Below are positions 35,290 through 44,365 of a stretch of DNA of 44,365 nucleotides, piece after piece. Position 1 is the first letter of the stretch; every line of letters begins with the position of its first letter. Position numbers and translations under genes: made by a program. Below the pieces are notes generated by a model, which was not told the origin of the DNA, ran no database searches, and worked only from the letters and a program-made list of their open reading frames with translations. The stretch spans positions 1 to 44,365 of the forward strand of contig JNET01032621.1 of NCBI GenBank assembly GCA_000697455.1, given 5' to 3'. The DNA comes from Basidiobolus heterosporus B8920 (taxonomy: Eukaryota > Basidiobolomycota > Basidiobolomycetes > Basidiobolales > Basidiobolaceae).

Positions 35290-38200
35290 ATGCCAAATCT
35301 TAACTCTACGCAAGGACCACTCACGGTCCAAGTAGGTGTGTACTTGTTTCTTTGACATAGGCCAATTCATGGACTAATCCAATATTCAAATAGCTGTCCG
35401 AGTTAGACCAATCCAGCCTAATGAACGACTTAAAGGCACTCGGGGAAGCACCGAAGTTTTAGCATATACACCAGAAGCTCCTATTGTTAGTGTCATCCCC
35501 CACAACCGTCAGTTTACTTATGATCATGTCTTCGGCCCGGATGCTGGACAAAGCGATATTTATTCCCAAAGCGTCCTCCAACTTATGGACAAATTTACCC
35601 AAGGTTTTTAATATATAACCTACTTTTAAATTTGTTTTTTTATTCATTTGTGTCATTTGATAGGATTTAACGCTACCATCTTGGCATATGTAAGTGCTTC
35701 TTACACTCGGCCTTCCTCTACAACAACAAAACAAGTGTTAAATATTAACTTGGCCTTTCATATTCGCTTTAGGGACAAACCTCTTCTGGAAAAACATTCA
35801 CCATGGGAACTGGTTCCCGTAAGTATACTGCTGTTGAGACCCAAGGTTAGTAGTCATTGTTGTGAATATATTTGAGTCACTTATTTACGATTATTCTCCA
35901 TAGGAATTATTCCTCGTGCGGTAAATACTCTTTTCGACGTTTTAAAAAATTCTCCGGGGAATTTCCAAGTTCGTGTATCTTACCTGGAAATCTACAACGA
36001 AGAATTAATCGATTTGCTGGCTGCGTATGAGGGTGTGCGCTCTCAAGTCAGCATTCGGGAAGATCCTCGTGGTAACATATATTGGACGGGGGTGAAAGAA
36101 GCCGTGGTGTATTCACCGGATGATGTTCTCAAGTACTCTATATTTGTATAAGCAATGGGTATTTATTCAACCCTAACTTTGGATTTCTTTTAGCCATCTT
36201 GAATGTGGTTCTCTTGCTCGACAAACTGGTGCCACAGAGATGAATGAGAAATCTTCTCGTTCACATGCAATCTTCTCCATTAGTTTACGTCAAGAAAAGG
36301 TGGTTGATTCCAGTATGGCGGATCCTACAACTCCCACTTCACCAACGTTTGGCAAAAGACCAACTTCTTTAAACGAGGGAGACAAGATGATATTGAACTC
36401 CAAATTTCATTTCGTTGATTTGGCAGGCTCAGAAAGGGTACATATACATACGAAACACCCTTGTCACATCAAGGACTCGACTAAATCTCTTGCTTTAAAA
36501 GCTTAAAAGAACCAACGCCATTGGAGAACGTGCTAAGGAAGGAATCAGTATCAATGCTGGTCTGTTAGCTCTAGGAAATGTGATTTCGGCGCTCGGTGAC
36601 CAAGCCAAGAAAAATGCACATGTTCCGTACAGAGGTAATACCCGATATTCTTGAGTAAACCAAGAAAGGTACTAAACTGGGATCCTGTTGTTAGATTCCA
36701 AGCTCACAAGACTACTTCAAGACTCACTTGGCGGAAACAGCTACACTCTCATGATTGCATGTGTTTCCCCAGTCGAAGCGAATCTTAACGAAACGTTGGT
36801 ACGTATTACAGACGTATACAAATTTAATTAGATGCATTATCTAATAATGATCCATTGATTGGTATGTCTAGAATACGCTTCAATACGCAAATCGGGCCAG
36901 AAATATCAAAAATCAGGTGGTTCTTAATTCCGAGCTTTCTGGAGATGTCGACTATCTTCGAACTCTGGTTAAGAAGCTAAAAGCAGAGCTTAGATCCATC
37001 AAAGGCGAAAGCCGAGTTTCAGATGGTAATGAAGATTGTTTACTAGTAGATACATAGACGTCATTCTTTTGTCTGACACCAAACCCTTCCACCATATTCA
37101 ATAGACATAATTCAAGTCTCTCCAGAACAAGAGAACGTCATTGCTGCCCTTAAAATTCGTACAGAGACACTTGAACAAGATCTTCTGCAGGTTGATAACA
37201 ATTACAACAGCTTGTTACAGCATTACAACCAAGCCTGTTTTGATCTAGCGAAATTGCGTGCTGAGCATCAGCAACTTAAGAAACGTATTGCTCGCGAGAA
37301 AGAGGCATCGGAGGATTTCCAGAAAGATGTAGAGCCGATCATTGAAGAGTACGAGAAATACATTGAGACTTTAGAGGCTCAACTTCAAGAGGCTCGCTTC
37401 ACTGCTGAAAATGCTGAGATTAATGTTCGCGTTAGCCTTACCAAACTCAAAGCAGCTCAATCTGAGAATGAACTCAACGAGGTTACAATGGCCGAATTGA
37501 AAGCACAGTTGGCACATGTTGAGGGTGAGTATTCCGATGCCGTTCAACATATTGAGGAATTGCAAAATCGGATCAATGAGACCAAAAACACTCAATCAGA
37601 AGGTGTTCATGATGCAGAAGAGCACTTAAAGACCGTCGATGAGCTAAGGATAAAGCTTGAACAATCGGAACGTGCTGAAAAAGAGCATCTAGAGAAAGTT
37701 GAAGAGCTTGAAGAAAAGTTGAACCAATCAATCAGACAGGCACAGGAGAGTGCTCGTTTGGCCGAGTCGTTGCTCGCTCAACTAGAGGAATCTAAAAGCC
37801 GTATTGAATCCTTAGAAAAGGATCTATCAAATGCTCATCAAGAGCACGCGGACGCCGATTATCCGCACAAACTTGAGCAAGCAGAGATTCTCAGCCAGAA
37901 CTACGCCAAACATGTTCAAGAGCTTGAAGCAGCTTTGGCCCTAGCTCAAAACGAGATTACTCGTATGAAAGACGATACATCCCTTACGGAAAAATTGGAA
38001 AGCGAAGTAATAAGTCTAAAGCAAGTCGTCGACACCCTCCAGAAAGATAAAGATCAACTCAGCTCGATTATCCAGGCTTCCCATACTGAAAAGGATCAAC
38101 GCAATATTGACCTACCTTCAGAAGATCGTCAGATGTACACTCAGAAAATCACTTCTCTGGAAGCTATGGTCGCATCGTTGGAAAACGAGAAGTCCTCGCT

Positions 38201-39854
38201 AGAAGAGACTAAGCTGATGTTGGAAAGAGAGTTGGCTGAATTCAAGGAAGCTCAGACTCATTCTGATCACCAAAGATCTGAAACCCTCACCAGCCAGATT
38301 CAATCACTGCAAAACACAGTGAATTCTCTAACAAAGCAAAATGAAGATTATCGAAACTCTATTGGAGAATTGGAAACGTTGAATGATCAGCTAAAGACCA
38401 AAATAGATGAAGAACTCGCACAAGCAAAGGAAGATAGCTCTCGTGAGATTGAGGAACTCAAGGCTCAAGTTACATTAGCAAGCGTAGAGAAAGAAAAACT
38501 GAGCTTGATCATCGCACAGTTAGAAGAATCCCAAAAGGCATTGGAGCAAGATGTCAACAGTCGTGTTGGAGCCAAACAGATCGAATATGAACAAAAAGAA
38601 AACACCTTGAATGAGCGTATTGTCAAGTTGGAAAACATTCAAAAGACTCTTGAAGAGAACAACAAGGGTTATATTGACGATATTAGGACAATGGAGCAAT
38701 ACATTGAGGAACTTGATGAAAAGAACCGAAATCTGGCTGAACAAATCGTTCAACTGCAAGAGTACAAACCGGAGGGCGGAGTTAGTGAAGAAGAAATGAA
38801 CATTTTGATGGCTCAGATTGAAGAGTTAAACTTGACGAACCAGGCCCTTCACCAACGTCTATCCCTCGCAGATGGGCAAACAACCAACTATGTTAAACTT
38901 AGCTCAGAAGTGAGAAATCTAACCGACCTCATTAATCAACTGGAAAAAGAAAACAAAGAGCTGAGTGCTGGGAACGTTAGATATTGTCAAAACATCGCTA
39001 AGCTTGAAGCCCAAATCGCTGATTTGTCTCGGAGTAGAAGAAGCACTGATCCAGTTAAATCCATATCGACTGAAGGTGATAATCCACTGAAATCCCCACC
39101 TACCCCATCACCCCGGTCTTTTTTCTCGGAGGCGACCTTTGATCAATGTCAACAAACCGGCGGGGACGTTGATCAAATGGTCGTGACCCTTCGTGCCAAG
39201 CTTTCTGAAAATGAAAGCATTATTGAACAGCAGACTAAATTGATTAAGAAACAGGATGAGAAGATTGGCGAGCTCGAACGTAAAATTCTGGAAATCAACC
39301 TTGAATTGAAGAACAGCCAGGACCTTCCACCCAAAAATATCCATTCATCTGCAGTTTCTCCCCCGCCGGTTCCCCCTCCATCTATCCCACCACCTATCCT
39401 AGCCACTGACATTCACCAGAGCGAGTCAGTAACCCCCTCCTCAACCCCACCATCACCCAAACCCTCACGCACTCAATCACCGCCCGTTACCCAGGAAAAT
39501 AGTGAAACACTCACTCTTCGTTCCAAGGTAGTGAACTTGGAAAAAGATCTCGAAACCCACGTTAAAACCATTGGAAACTTGGAGCTCACCCTGTCGGAGA
39601 GTGAAGCACGTCAAAACGAACTTCAAACCACCATCAATGATCTTCGTAAGCACGTAGGAGACCATTCTACCAAGAATGAAAAGCTAGGCAGATCCATTGA
39701 AGAACTAAAGATGAAAGTTGAAAGTGCACGCAAAGAATTGGAACAAGAGCGTGCCAAGGGAGATAGTTTATCTCAACGAAATACCATGTTGGAAGCAAGA
39801 ATTGAAGAATTGCTTGTAGAGGCGAGAAAGAAGAGTAAATTCCTATGTTTCTAA
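35290..39854 (+). CDS. kinesin-4-like motor protein
   Basis: Microtubule motor with an N-terminal motor domain (about residues 12-365), 1322 residues. Exons 35290-35335, 35394-35603, 35664-35689, 35773-35845, 35904-36132, 36194-36437, 36502-36634, 36695-36798, 36872-37025 and 37105-39854. P-loop GQTSSGKT (95-102), switch I NEKSSRSH (212-219), switch II DLAGSER (270-276). The stretch [20 protein letters not shown] followed by [20 protein letters not shown] is typical of kinesin-4 (KIF4/KIF21). One 2.75-kb last exon encodes a long coiled coil, broken near residues 1155-1205 by a Pro/Ser-rich linker, then a final coiled coil ending KKSKFLCF. The first exon was found by splicing across 35336-35393, which yields TVQVAVRVRP. 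The 26-nt third exon is unusually small. Confidence 0.92.
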
Positions 39855-40622
39855 GCTCCCCTGGGCATTGATTTAGTTTAGTTTTTTGTAATCGTAATAT
39901 TTTAGAACTTGATGCATTCTCCTTTCCTTCAGATGTTTGACTTGCTTGGACTTTTGTTTATACAACACCATTATTTTATTTACTTGGAATAAACAAAACC
40001 TAAATCATTGACATCCACTTGCCATCCGAAACGGGACTAACCAGATTAGTATCAATAAAAGATTGTTAGATAAATTATTTGATGAAATGATTACAAAATA
40101 GATGTTACTGTACAATCAGTTGACTCATTTCGGATGTGAGTGCTATCACTCCCTACCATATATGGAAGGGTGCGTATTAATCAGCAACATGACTACGGAA
40201 CAATCAAACATAATGACAGTGGACTTCTTGTTGTGGAAGTCTGATTATGAACAAGATGATCAGATGGAATTCTAATCAATTGCTGTATTTAGTTTTGTTA
40301 GTCACCCAAGCTCTAACTCTCCCACCAATGTTAAGTTGGGAACGAATTTGGGTTTGGTAGACGCAAAAGTGTAAGTACGTATTGACACCAACAAATTTAT
40401 TGAATAGAACAGCTTTAAAGAGGCGTGAAGTCAAGAGTACTATTGGATGCTAAAGCCTTCCGTATTATCAGTCTCGATATGATGAATAGAATAAACTAGT
40501 ACGGAGATTATTGGATGAAAAGACATGTGAAAAACTTTAGCAATATGCTAGGGTTTCCAATAAAGCTTGACTTATATTTTATAATAATTCGTGAAAATAC
40601 TAGTAAACTATTTGCGGTCGAT
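39855..40622. other. shared 3' region of kinesin and Bsd2-like genes
   Basis: 768 bp between convergent stops. AATAAA occurs near 39988. Open frame 40515-40718 overlaps the neighbouring gene antisense and has no domain. Nothing else recognised. Confidence 0.5.
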
Positions 40623-41695
40623 TTACACTGCTTCTTCAGGTGTGGCAAGCATAGCTGCTTCAAGTTTACGTACACGGATGTATTCCGAGATGGACCGAAT
40701 GACCAGGATCCAACCTAGGATCATCACCACATAAGAGAGCCATATACTATGAATGGGCTCAATACCTTCGGAGACTTCATTCTCATCAGTGTTGGCTCCA
40801 TCTTCATATCCTTGACCGCGTAGGTAAAAGCCGAATTGAATGAGGGTAAATCCGAGACCAGCAGTTGACCCGTTCTAAATTTTGGATGTTAAGAACATAA
40901 ACTTGCTACTAGTCTTCTGAAGCTCTAGAACTTACCTTTGAGGCATGTGAAGTGTGAAGCAAGTATGTCAGTAAGAATCCAACGAATTGGAAGCACATAG
41001 ATACTAAAGAATGGTTTAGTAAGCGATCTAGATTATGAAACGCAGTTAAAATTAGTTACCAAGCAAACTCCAGAGGAACGAGAAAATATTTCCAACTGGT
41101 AGTCCTTCTACGAAATATTCATCTCCGGAAGGTGCTAGAAGTGCGTTAGTGTAGTATGAAGGGGCAGAATCCCGGGAAGCTTCTTCGTAACTCTACATAT
41201 AACAAGTATGTTGATGAGTGAGTTGCAAGTATTGCCAATTCTTGTGCATACATACCGGTAGATTCTCGTTTTTGGTACTCTCCGTTGATGGTTTGGCAGG
41301 AATGTTGGAGAATACACCGTCGTTAGAAACAGGCAGTATAGCAGGCTGATCGTGCCTGTCAGTTGTACGAGCTTCAGAGGACGAGGGAGTTAGAGGAGCT
41401 TCAGTGATTTCAATCTCAATCGTATCGGGATGTGAGTTTTGTACGGTTGTAGAGGGAGGAATTTCGCTGGTAGGTTGTTGGGTAGTTTCTTCGCCATCTA
41501 TTATATGGTCTTCAACATCTCTATGCTCATCATGGATTAGAGTAGCACTTTCAGAAGTAGAGACCTCTGGATCATCTAATTCCTGTGTTGGAATCTGATA
41601 AAAAAATAGAATGATTAGGAAGAAAGCTCTCAGTGAATTGGAAATAGTAAACGAACTTGTTGATATTTCTCGGGTTTCGTTTGTTTAGGAGCCAT
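40623..41695 (-). CDS. BSD2: Bsd2/NDFIP-like ubiquitin-ligase adaptor (DUF2370)
   Basis: Three-helix membrane adaptor that in yeast (Bsd2) and animals (NDFIP1/2) recruits NEDD4-type ligases such as Rsp5 to sort membrane proteins for vacuolar degradation. Exons 41695-41657, 41594-41256, 41192-41060, 41003-40936 and 40874-40623; 276 residues. An acidic, Ser/Thr-rich N-terminus leads to DGVFSNIPAKP, then LPSYEEA (125-131), an LPxY-type WW-binding motif formed exactly across the exon 2/3 junction, then FVEGLPVGNIFSFLWSLL, FQFVGFLLTYLLHTSHASK, GSTAGLGFTLIQFGFYLRG and WLSYVVMILGWILVIRSI. These are the three helices typical of the family. It is convergent with the kinesin gene. Confidence 0.9.
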
Positions 41696-42943
41696 AAATG
41701 GGGAGTAGGTTAGAAACGGGTACGGCTTTCAAGAATAAAACGTATATAAAGAGTATTGATAAAGAAAGGATTAGAAAACAAAACGGTCAAAACGGTCAAA
41801 AAGATGAAACAGATAGAAAGTATGAAGAGATAAGAAAATTTCCATCCCAAGAGGGGCCCAATGGACATTTATTGGCGCCAAATCAGCCATCGTCGGTGAT
41901 TGGATCAAGGATTCCAGTACCCCGATCTCAGCCTATGGGTCAAGAAACACGAGAACCTAACCCGTCTCACAGAAGAAACTTTAAGTATATTCAATTAAAA
42001 TGAATCAAGAGGGCTAGTGATGGATTGCGTGAAACCTTTCGCGAGATCACTCGGCGAAATTCTCCCATTATCCGGCCATTGGTCTTCTCATTTCCTCACT
42101 CATTTCTTAGTCTCCCTCTTCTTCTATTGCCATCTGTTGCCATTTGCCCAAATCGATCTGCTTCAATAGAACATTCGAGGGGATCCTTAAATATCGGCAA
42201 ATCCATTGTTCAGTGAACCAAGAAAGTGGCTGGATCCCAATGTCCCCAATACAGATGATTGTTACTGCTACTGGCATCTTGGCGTCCCAAACAAGCATGC
42301 ACTAGGTGCGTACTAGATTTACCATGATTTGCCCGTCTCTGGAAATATCATCCCTTTTGTTGATGCCCATCTTTTTTTGGTATTTGCGGTTATTTACTGC
42401 TCTCTAACGTTATTGTGGTTATTCGGTGCTAAACACGTTTCATCAGGATTCCATAGCTTGATCTCATTGCTGAATTCCATAACCTTTCACTCACATATAT
42501 TCCCATGAATGATTGCCAACGTACGGTCACTTTTCCCATCTGAGAGCTCTAATTCTACTCCTCAAACGCATAACAAAGTTCAACGAAGAAGTTCACTCAT
42601 CTTGTTTGTTAGCGTAAATACTACTCCTAATCTTATCAGTCGATGGTCTAGTAACATTCGCGGCTTTGGAAATCAAAAACTATCGCATCACACATGCAGA
42701 CACGTATATAAATATCCGATGAATCCATTTAAATGAGGGTGATGATGTTGTGACCATGATTCTGATCATTTCCCTCAGATTTGGTCATATCCAAGCAATT
42801 TACTTTTATTGTATTCAAAATTCCACAAAAATGAAGTAATTGTTAAAATGACAATGAAAGAATGTACATTGTTCGTCAAATAAAGCGGAACCAGAGTGAT
42901 GTGACGAGGTGTGCAGTCTCTGATTCCAGTAGGTGGAAGCCTC
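41696..42943. other. 1.25 kb intergenic region
   Basis: Between the Bsd2-like start and the IF-3 3' end. A plus-strand 101-codon open frame (41698-42003) starts 3 bp from the Bsd2 ATG but is low-complexity and has no domain. A palindrome TTGGCGCCAA lies at 41872-41881. No gene supported. Confidence 0.5.
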
Positions 42944-43633
42944 TCAGTTGGTCTTTTTCTTCTCCGTTTTCTTATGGAATATCATTAAAGTGTTTCTTCC
43001 ATGATTCACAGGTCCTTTGACGAGAGTTCCGTGTTCCTCAAGACTATCGACGATTCCGGTTATCAGTTCGGACTTGTGGTCTCGGTCATTCCTGAGGGAG
43101 CCTTTGTTGGAAATGACCACTTGGAGTCGGTTGCCTTTTTCTAATATCTCACTTGCTTTCTTGAGCTTATGCTCTAAGTCGTGAATAGAAACACTAGCAC
43201 CGATTTGGACTTCTTTCAAAACTGCCTCAGGGGAAGTTTTATTCTTGGACTTTGCTTCCTTTTTTTTCTCGTAGAGTTGTTTTTTCGAGACTATGCGACA
43301 AATGGGAGGCTTAGAGGTTGGGTCTACTTCCACTAGAAAGTATGCTTCTCTGTCGATTCCTTGAAGTGCTTGCTCCTTTGTCACAACCCCTTGCATTTTA
43401 CCAGTCTCATCGATGAACTGGATAAAGTTGGATTCTATTTCCTCATCACGACGAGGTCGACTCTCTTTAGCTGCCCTTAGAGGCGAAACCGAGCTCAAGC
43501 TACGAGAGAGTACGGGAATTCCAGTGGGGAGACTTCGAGGTGAGCGTAAAATAACGCTACTCAAGGGGCGAGCGATGGTGGAGTGTACATAGGATTTGGC
43601 GCCAAGCAAACGAATCAAAGGAGAAATCTTCAT
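42944..43633 (-). CDS. AIM23: mitochondrial translation initiation factor IF-3
   Basis: Single-exon 229-residue IF-3 homologue, acting on the small mitochondrial ribosomal subunit during initiation. Residues 1-60 are rich in Arg and Ser with few acids (RPLSSVILRSPRSLP), fitting a matrix presequence. The N-domain follows: FIQFIDETGKMQGVVTKEQA, YFLVEVDPTSKPPICRIVSK, then a Lys-rich linker helix (QLYEKKKEAKSKNK). The C-domain has LKEVQIGASVSIHDLEHKLK and GNRLQVVISNKGSLR. Length is typical of fungal mitochondrial IF-3 (Aim23). The start at 43633 gives the presequence. It is divergent from the partial gene at 44009 across 375 bp. Confidence 0.9.
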   Translation of the reverse strand: MKISPLIRLLGAKSYVHSTIARPLSSVILRSPRSLPTGIPVLSRSLSSVSPLRAAKESRPRRDEEIESNFIQFIDETGKMQGVVTKEQALQGIDREAYFLVEVDPTSKPPICRIVSKKQLYEKKKEAKSKNKTSPEAVLKEVQIGASVSIHDLEHKLKKASEILEKGNRLQVVISNKGSLRNDRDHKSELITGIVDSLEEHGTLVKGPVNHGRNTLMIFHKKTEKKKTN

Positions 43634-44008
43634 TAGTATTCAAGCCGAAGAATGGTTACGTATAGTGTATACTTAAATTTTCCTCAACTTCTTTCTATGT
43701 AGTCCTGTCCCCAGTATCACATGATTCCTCCACAGGATCTAGAAGGATGTTACGAAGCCAACAATTGACATCAAATTTTCTAAAAGCTGTTTATTCTTTC
43801 ATGATGATTTATTTAAATTCTATTTCGAATACTATGGCTCTTTCTTTCATAGAGGGTTGAATTCATATTCAATTTATCTTGCAAAATATTATATGAAATA
43901 AAAATCCATGAATTTTTCTCTGGATCATTAGACCTGGATAGCAGTCACACTATACTTAAAAAAAATCCTACCAAGCGAAAAAGTAAACTCACTTGGAAGA
44001 ATATAGAA
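43634..44008. promoter_or_regulatory. divergent promoter region, IF-3 / Lys-rich gene
   Basis: 375 bp separate two divergent starts, so the region must hold both promoters. It is AT-rich. No specific element was recognised with confidence. Confidence 0.4.
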
Positions 44009-44365
44009 ATGGCAAAGAGAAAACAGAGAGTACAGAAGGTAATCAGAGAATCAAGAAGCTCCATTTAACCCTAGTAATACAAACCAACCACTTTGGATTT
44101 CATAAAGGTCGATAGTGATCCTGTCGAGGTAGTAGAAACACCTACCGAAGAAGTGAATGAAGTACGATTTTATGGATGCCTTTTTGTATGTCCCCAATCC
44201 CCATCCCAACCTCGAATTTCTCTCTATTCAAGGATGTTGAAGACACCCCATTAGATACAGATAGTGATCATGAAATAGAGCCTCCTAAAAAGAAAGGAAA
44301 GAAGGGAAAGAAGTTTGCGGATCAGGTACATTCTTGTGTTTTCTGGGACTTTGAGATATCCAAGG
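44009..44365 (+). CDS. Lys-rich protein, 5' part only, unknown
   Basis: Partial gene running off the window. Exons 44009-44038, 44108-44161 and 44233-44325, with a further donor GTACAT at 44326; all introns phase 0 (69 and 71 nt). The 59 visible residues start MAKRKQRVQK, pass through an acidic stretch (EVVETPTEEVNEDVEDTPLD) and then a basic one (PPKKKGKKGKKFADQ). This acid-basic pattern is common in nucleolar and ribosome-biogenesis proteins, but no domain is visible and no name is assigned. The first intron contains TTTAACCCTAG. Confidence 0.65.

Noticed and set aside
41872-41881. E2F/MBF-like palindrome TTGGCGCCAA
   Set aside because: A single 10-bp palindrome in 44 kb; no linked cell-cycle gene or second site to support function.
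41698-42003. 101-codon plus-strand open frame beside the Bsd2-like start
   Set aside because: Low-complexity Lys/Gln/Asn-rich sequence with no domain, starting 3 bp from a well-supported divergent gene where promoter sequence is expected.

Overview
This window is nuclear DNA from a fungus, most likely an early-diverging ('zygomycete-grade') lineage. Fungal families (Prm10/ThrE membrane proteins, a Bsd2-type DUF2370 adaptor, a white-collar photoreceptor, an ARE-type sterol acyltransferase) sit beside genes better known from animals than from yeasts (RSPRY1, DPP8/9-type peptidase, ZNF277). DNA is AT-rich. Most genes carry many 52-85 nt GT-AG introns, often with a visible CTAAC/CTGAC-like branch site. 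Lineage is an inference from gene content; no rRNA or mitochondrial marker is present.

Layout, left to right: amino acid permease (+, 882-2619); COQ9 (+, 3046-4363), convergent with a HAD phosphatase (-, 4565-5236); a 1.9 kb gap; sterol/diacylglycerol acyltransferase with an N-terminal 30-bp repeat array (+, 7171-8999), convergent with an intronless P450 (-, 9131-10639); a 1.7 kb gap; a tail-to-tail pair of ThrE/Prm10 paralogues (+ 12383-14074, - 14562-16319); RSPRY1-like RING/SPRY protein (-, 17892-20009); mitochondrial PDH/BCKDH-type kinase (+, 21258-23206); ZNF277-like protein (+, 23489-25395); DPP8/9-like serine peptidase (-, 25600-28761); WC-1-like photoreceptor (-, 29289-31454); a possible small gene (-, 31973-32334); synaptobrevin (+, 32832-33262); a 2 kb gap; kinesin-4-like motor (+, 35290-39854); Bsd2/NDFIP-like adaptor (-, 40623-41695); mitochondrial IF-3 (-, 42944-43633), divergent from a partial lysine-rich gene (+, 44009 to the end).

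The genes are mostly unrelated housekeeping and membrane functions: mitochondrial respiration and translation (COQ9, the kinase, IF-3), lipid storage, trafficking and ubiquitin-linked sorting (synaptobrevin, Bsd2, RSPRY1), and light sensing. I see no operon-like or biosynthetic cluster and no mobile element. Exon models were built by hand from splice consensus, phase and family conservation; every listed join keeps the reading frame.

The most striking observation is in the mitochondrial kinase gene. The frame can be kept through a conserved motif only by a single-nucleotide exon (position 22109) between two canonical introns. Other points of interest are a 16-bp hairpin built from a 7-bp repeat upstream of that gene, a start codon that may be split by an intron in synaptobrevin, a WC-1 homologue with a shortened zinc finger, stop-free introns hidden in open frames, and short telomere-like AGGGTTAGGG motifs scattered near genes.
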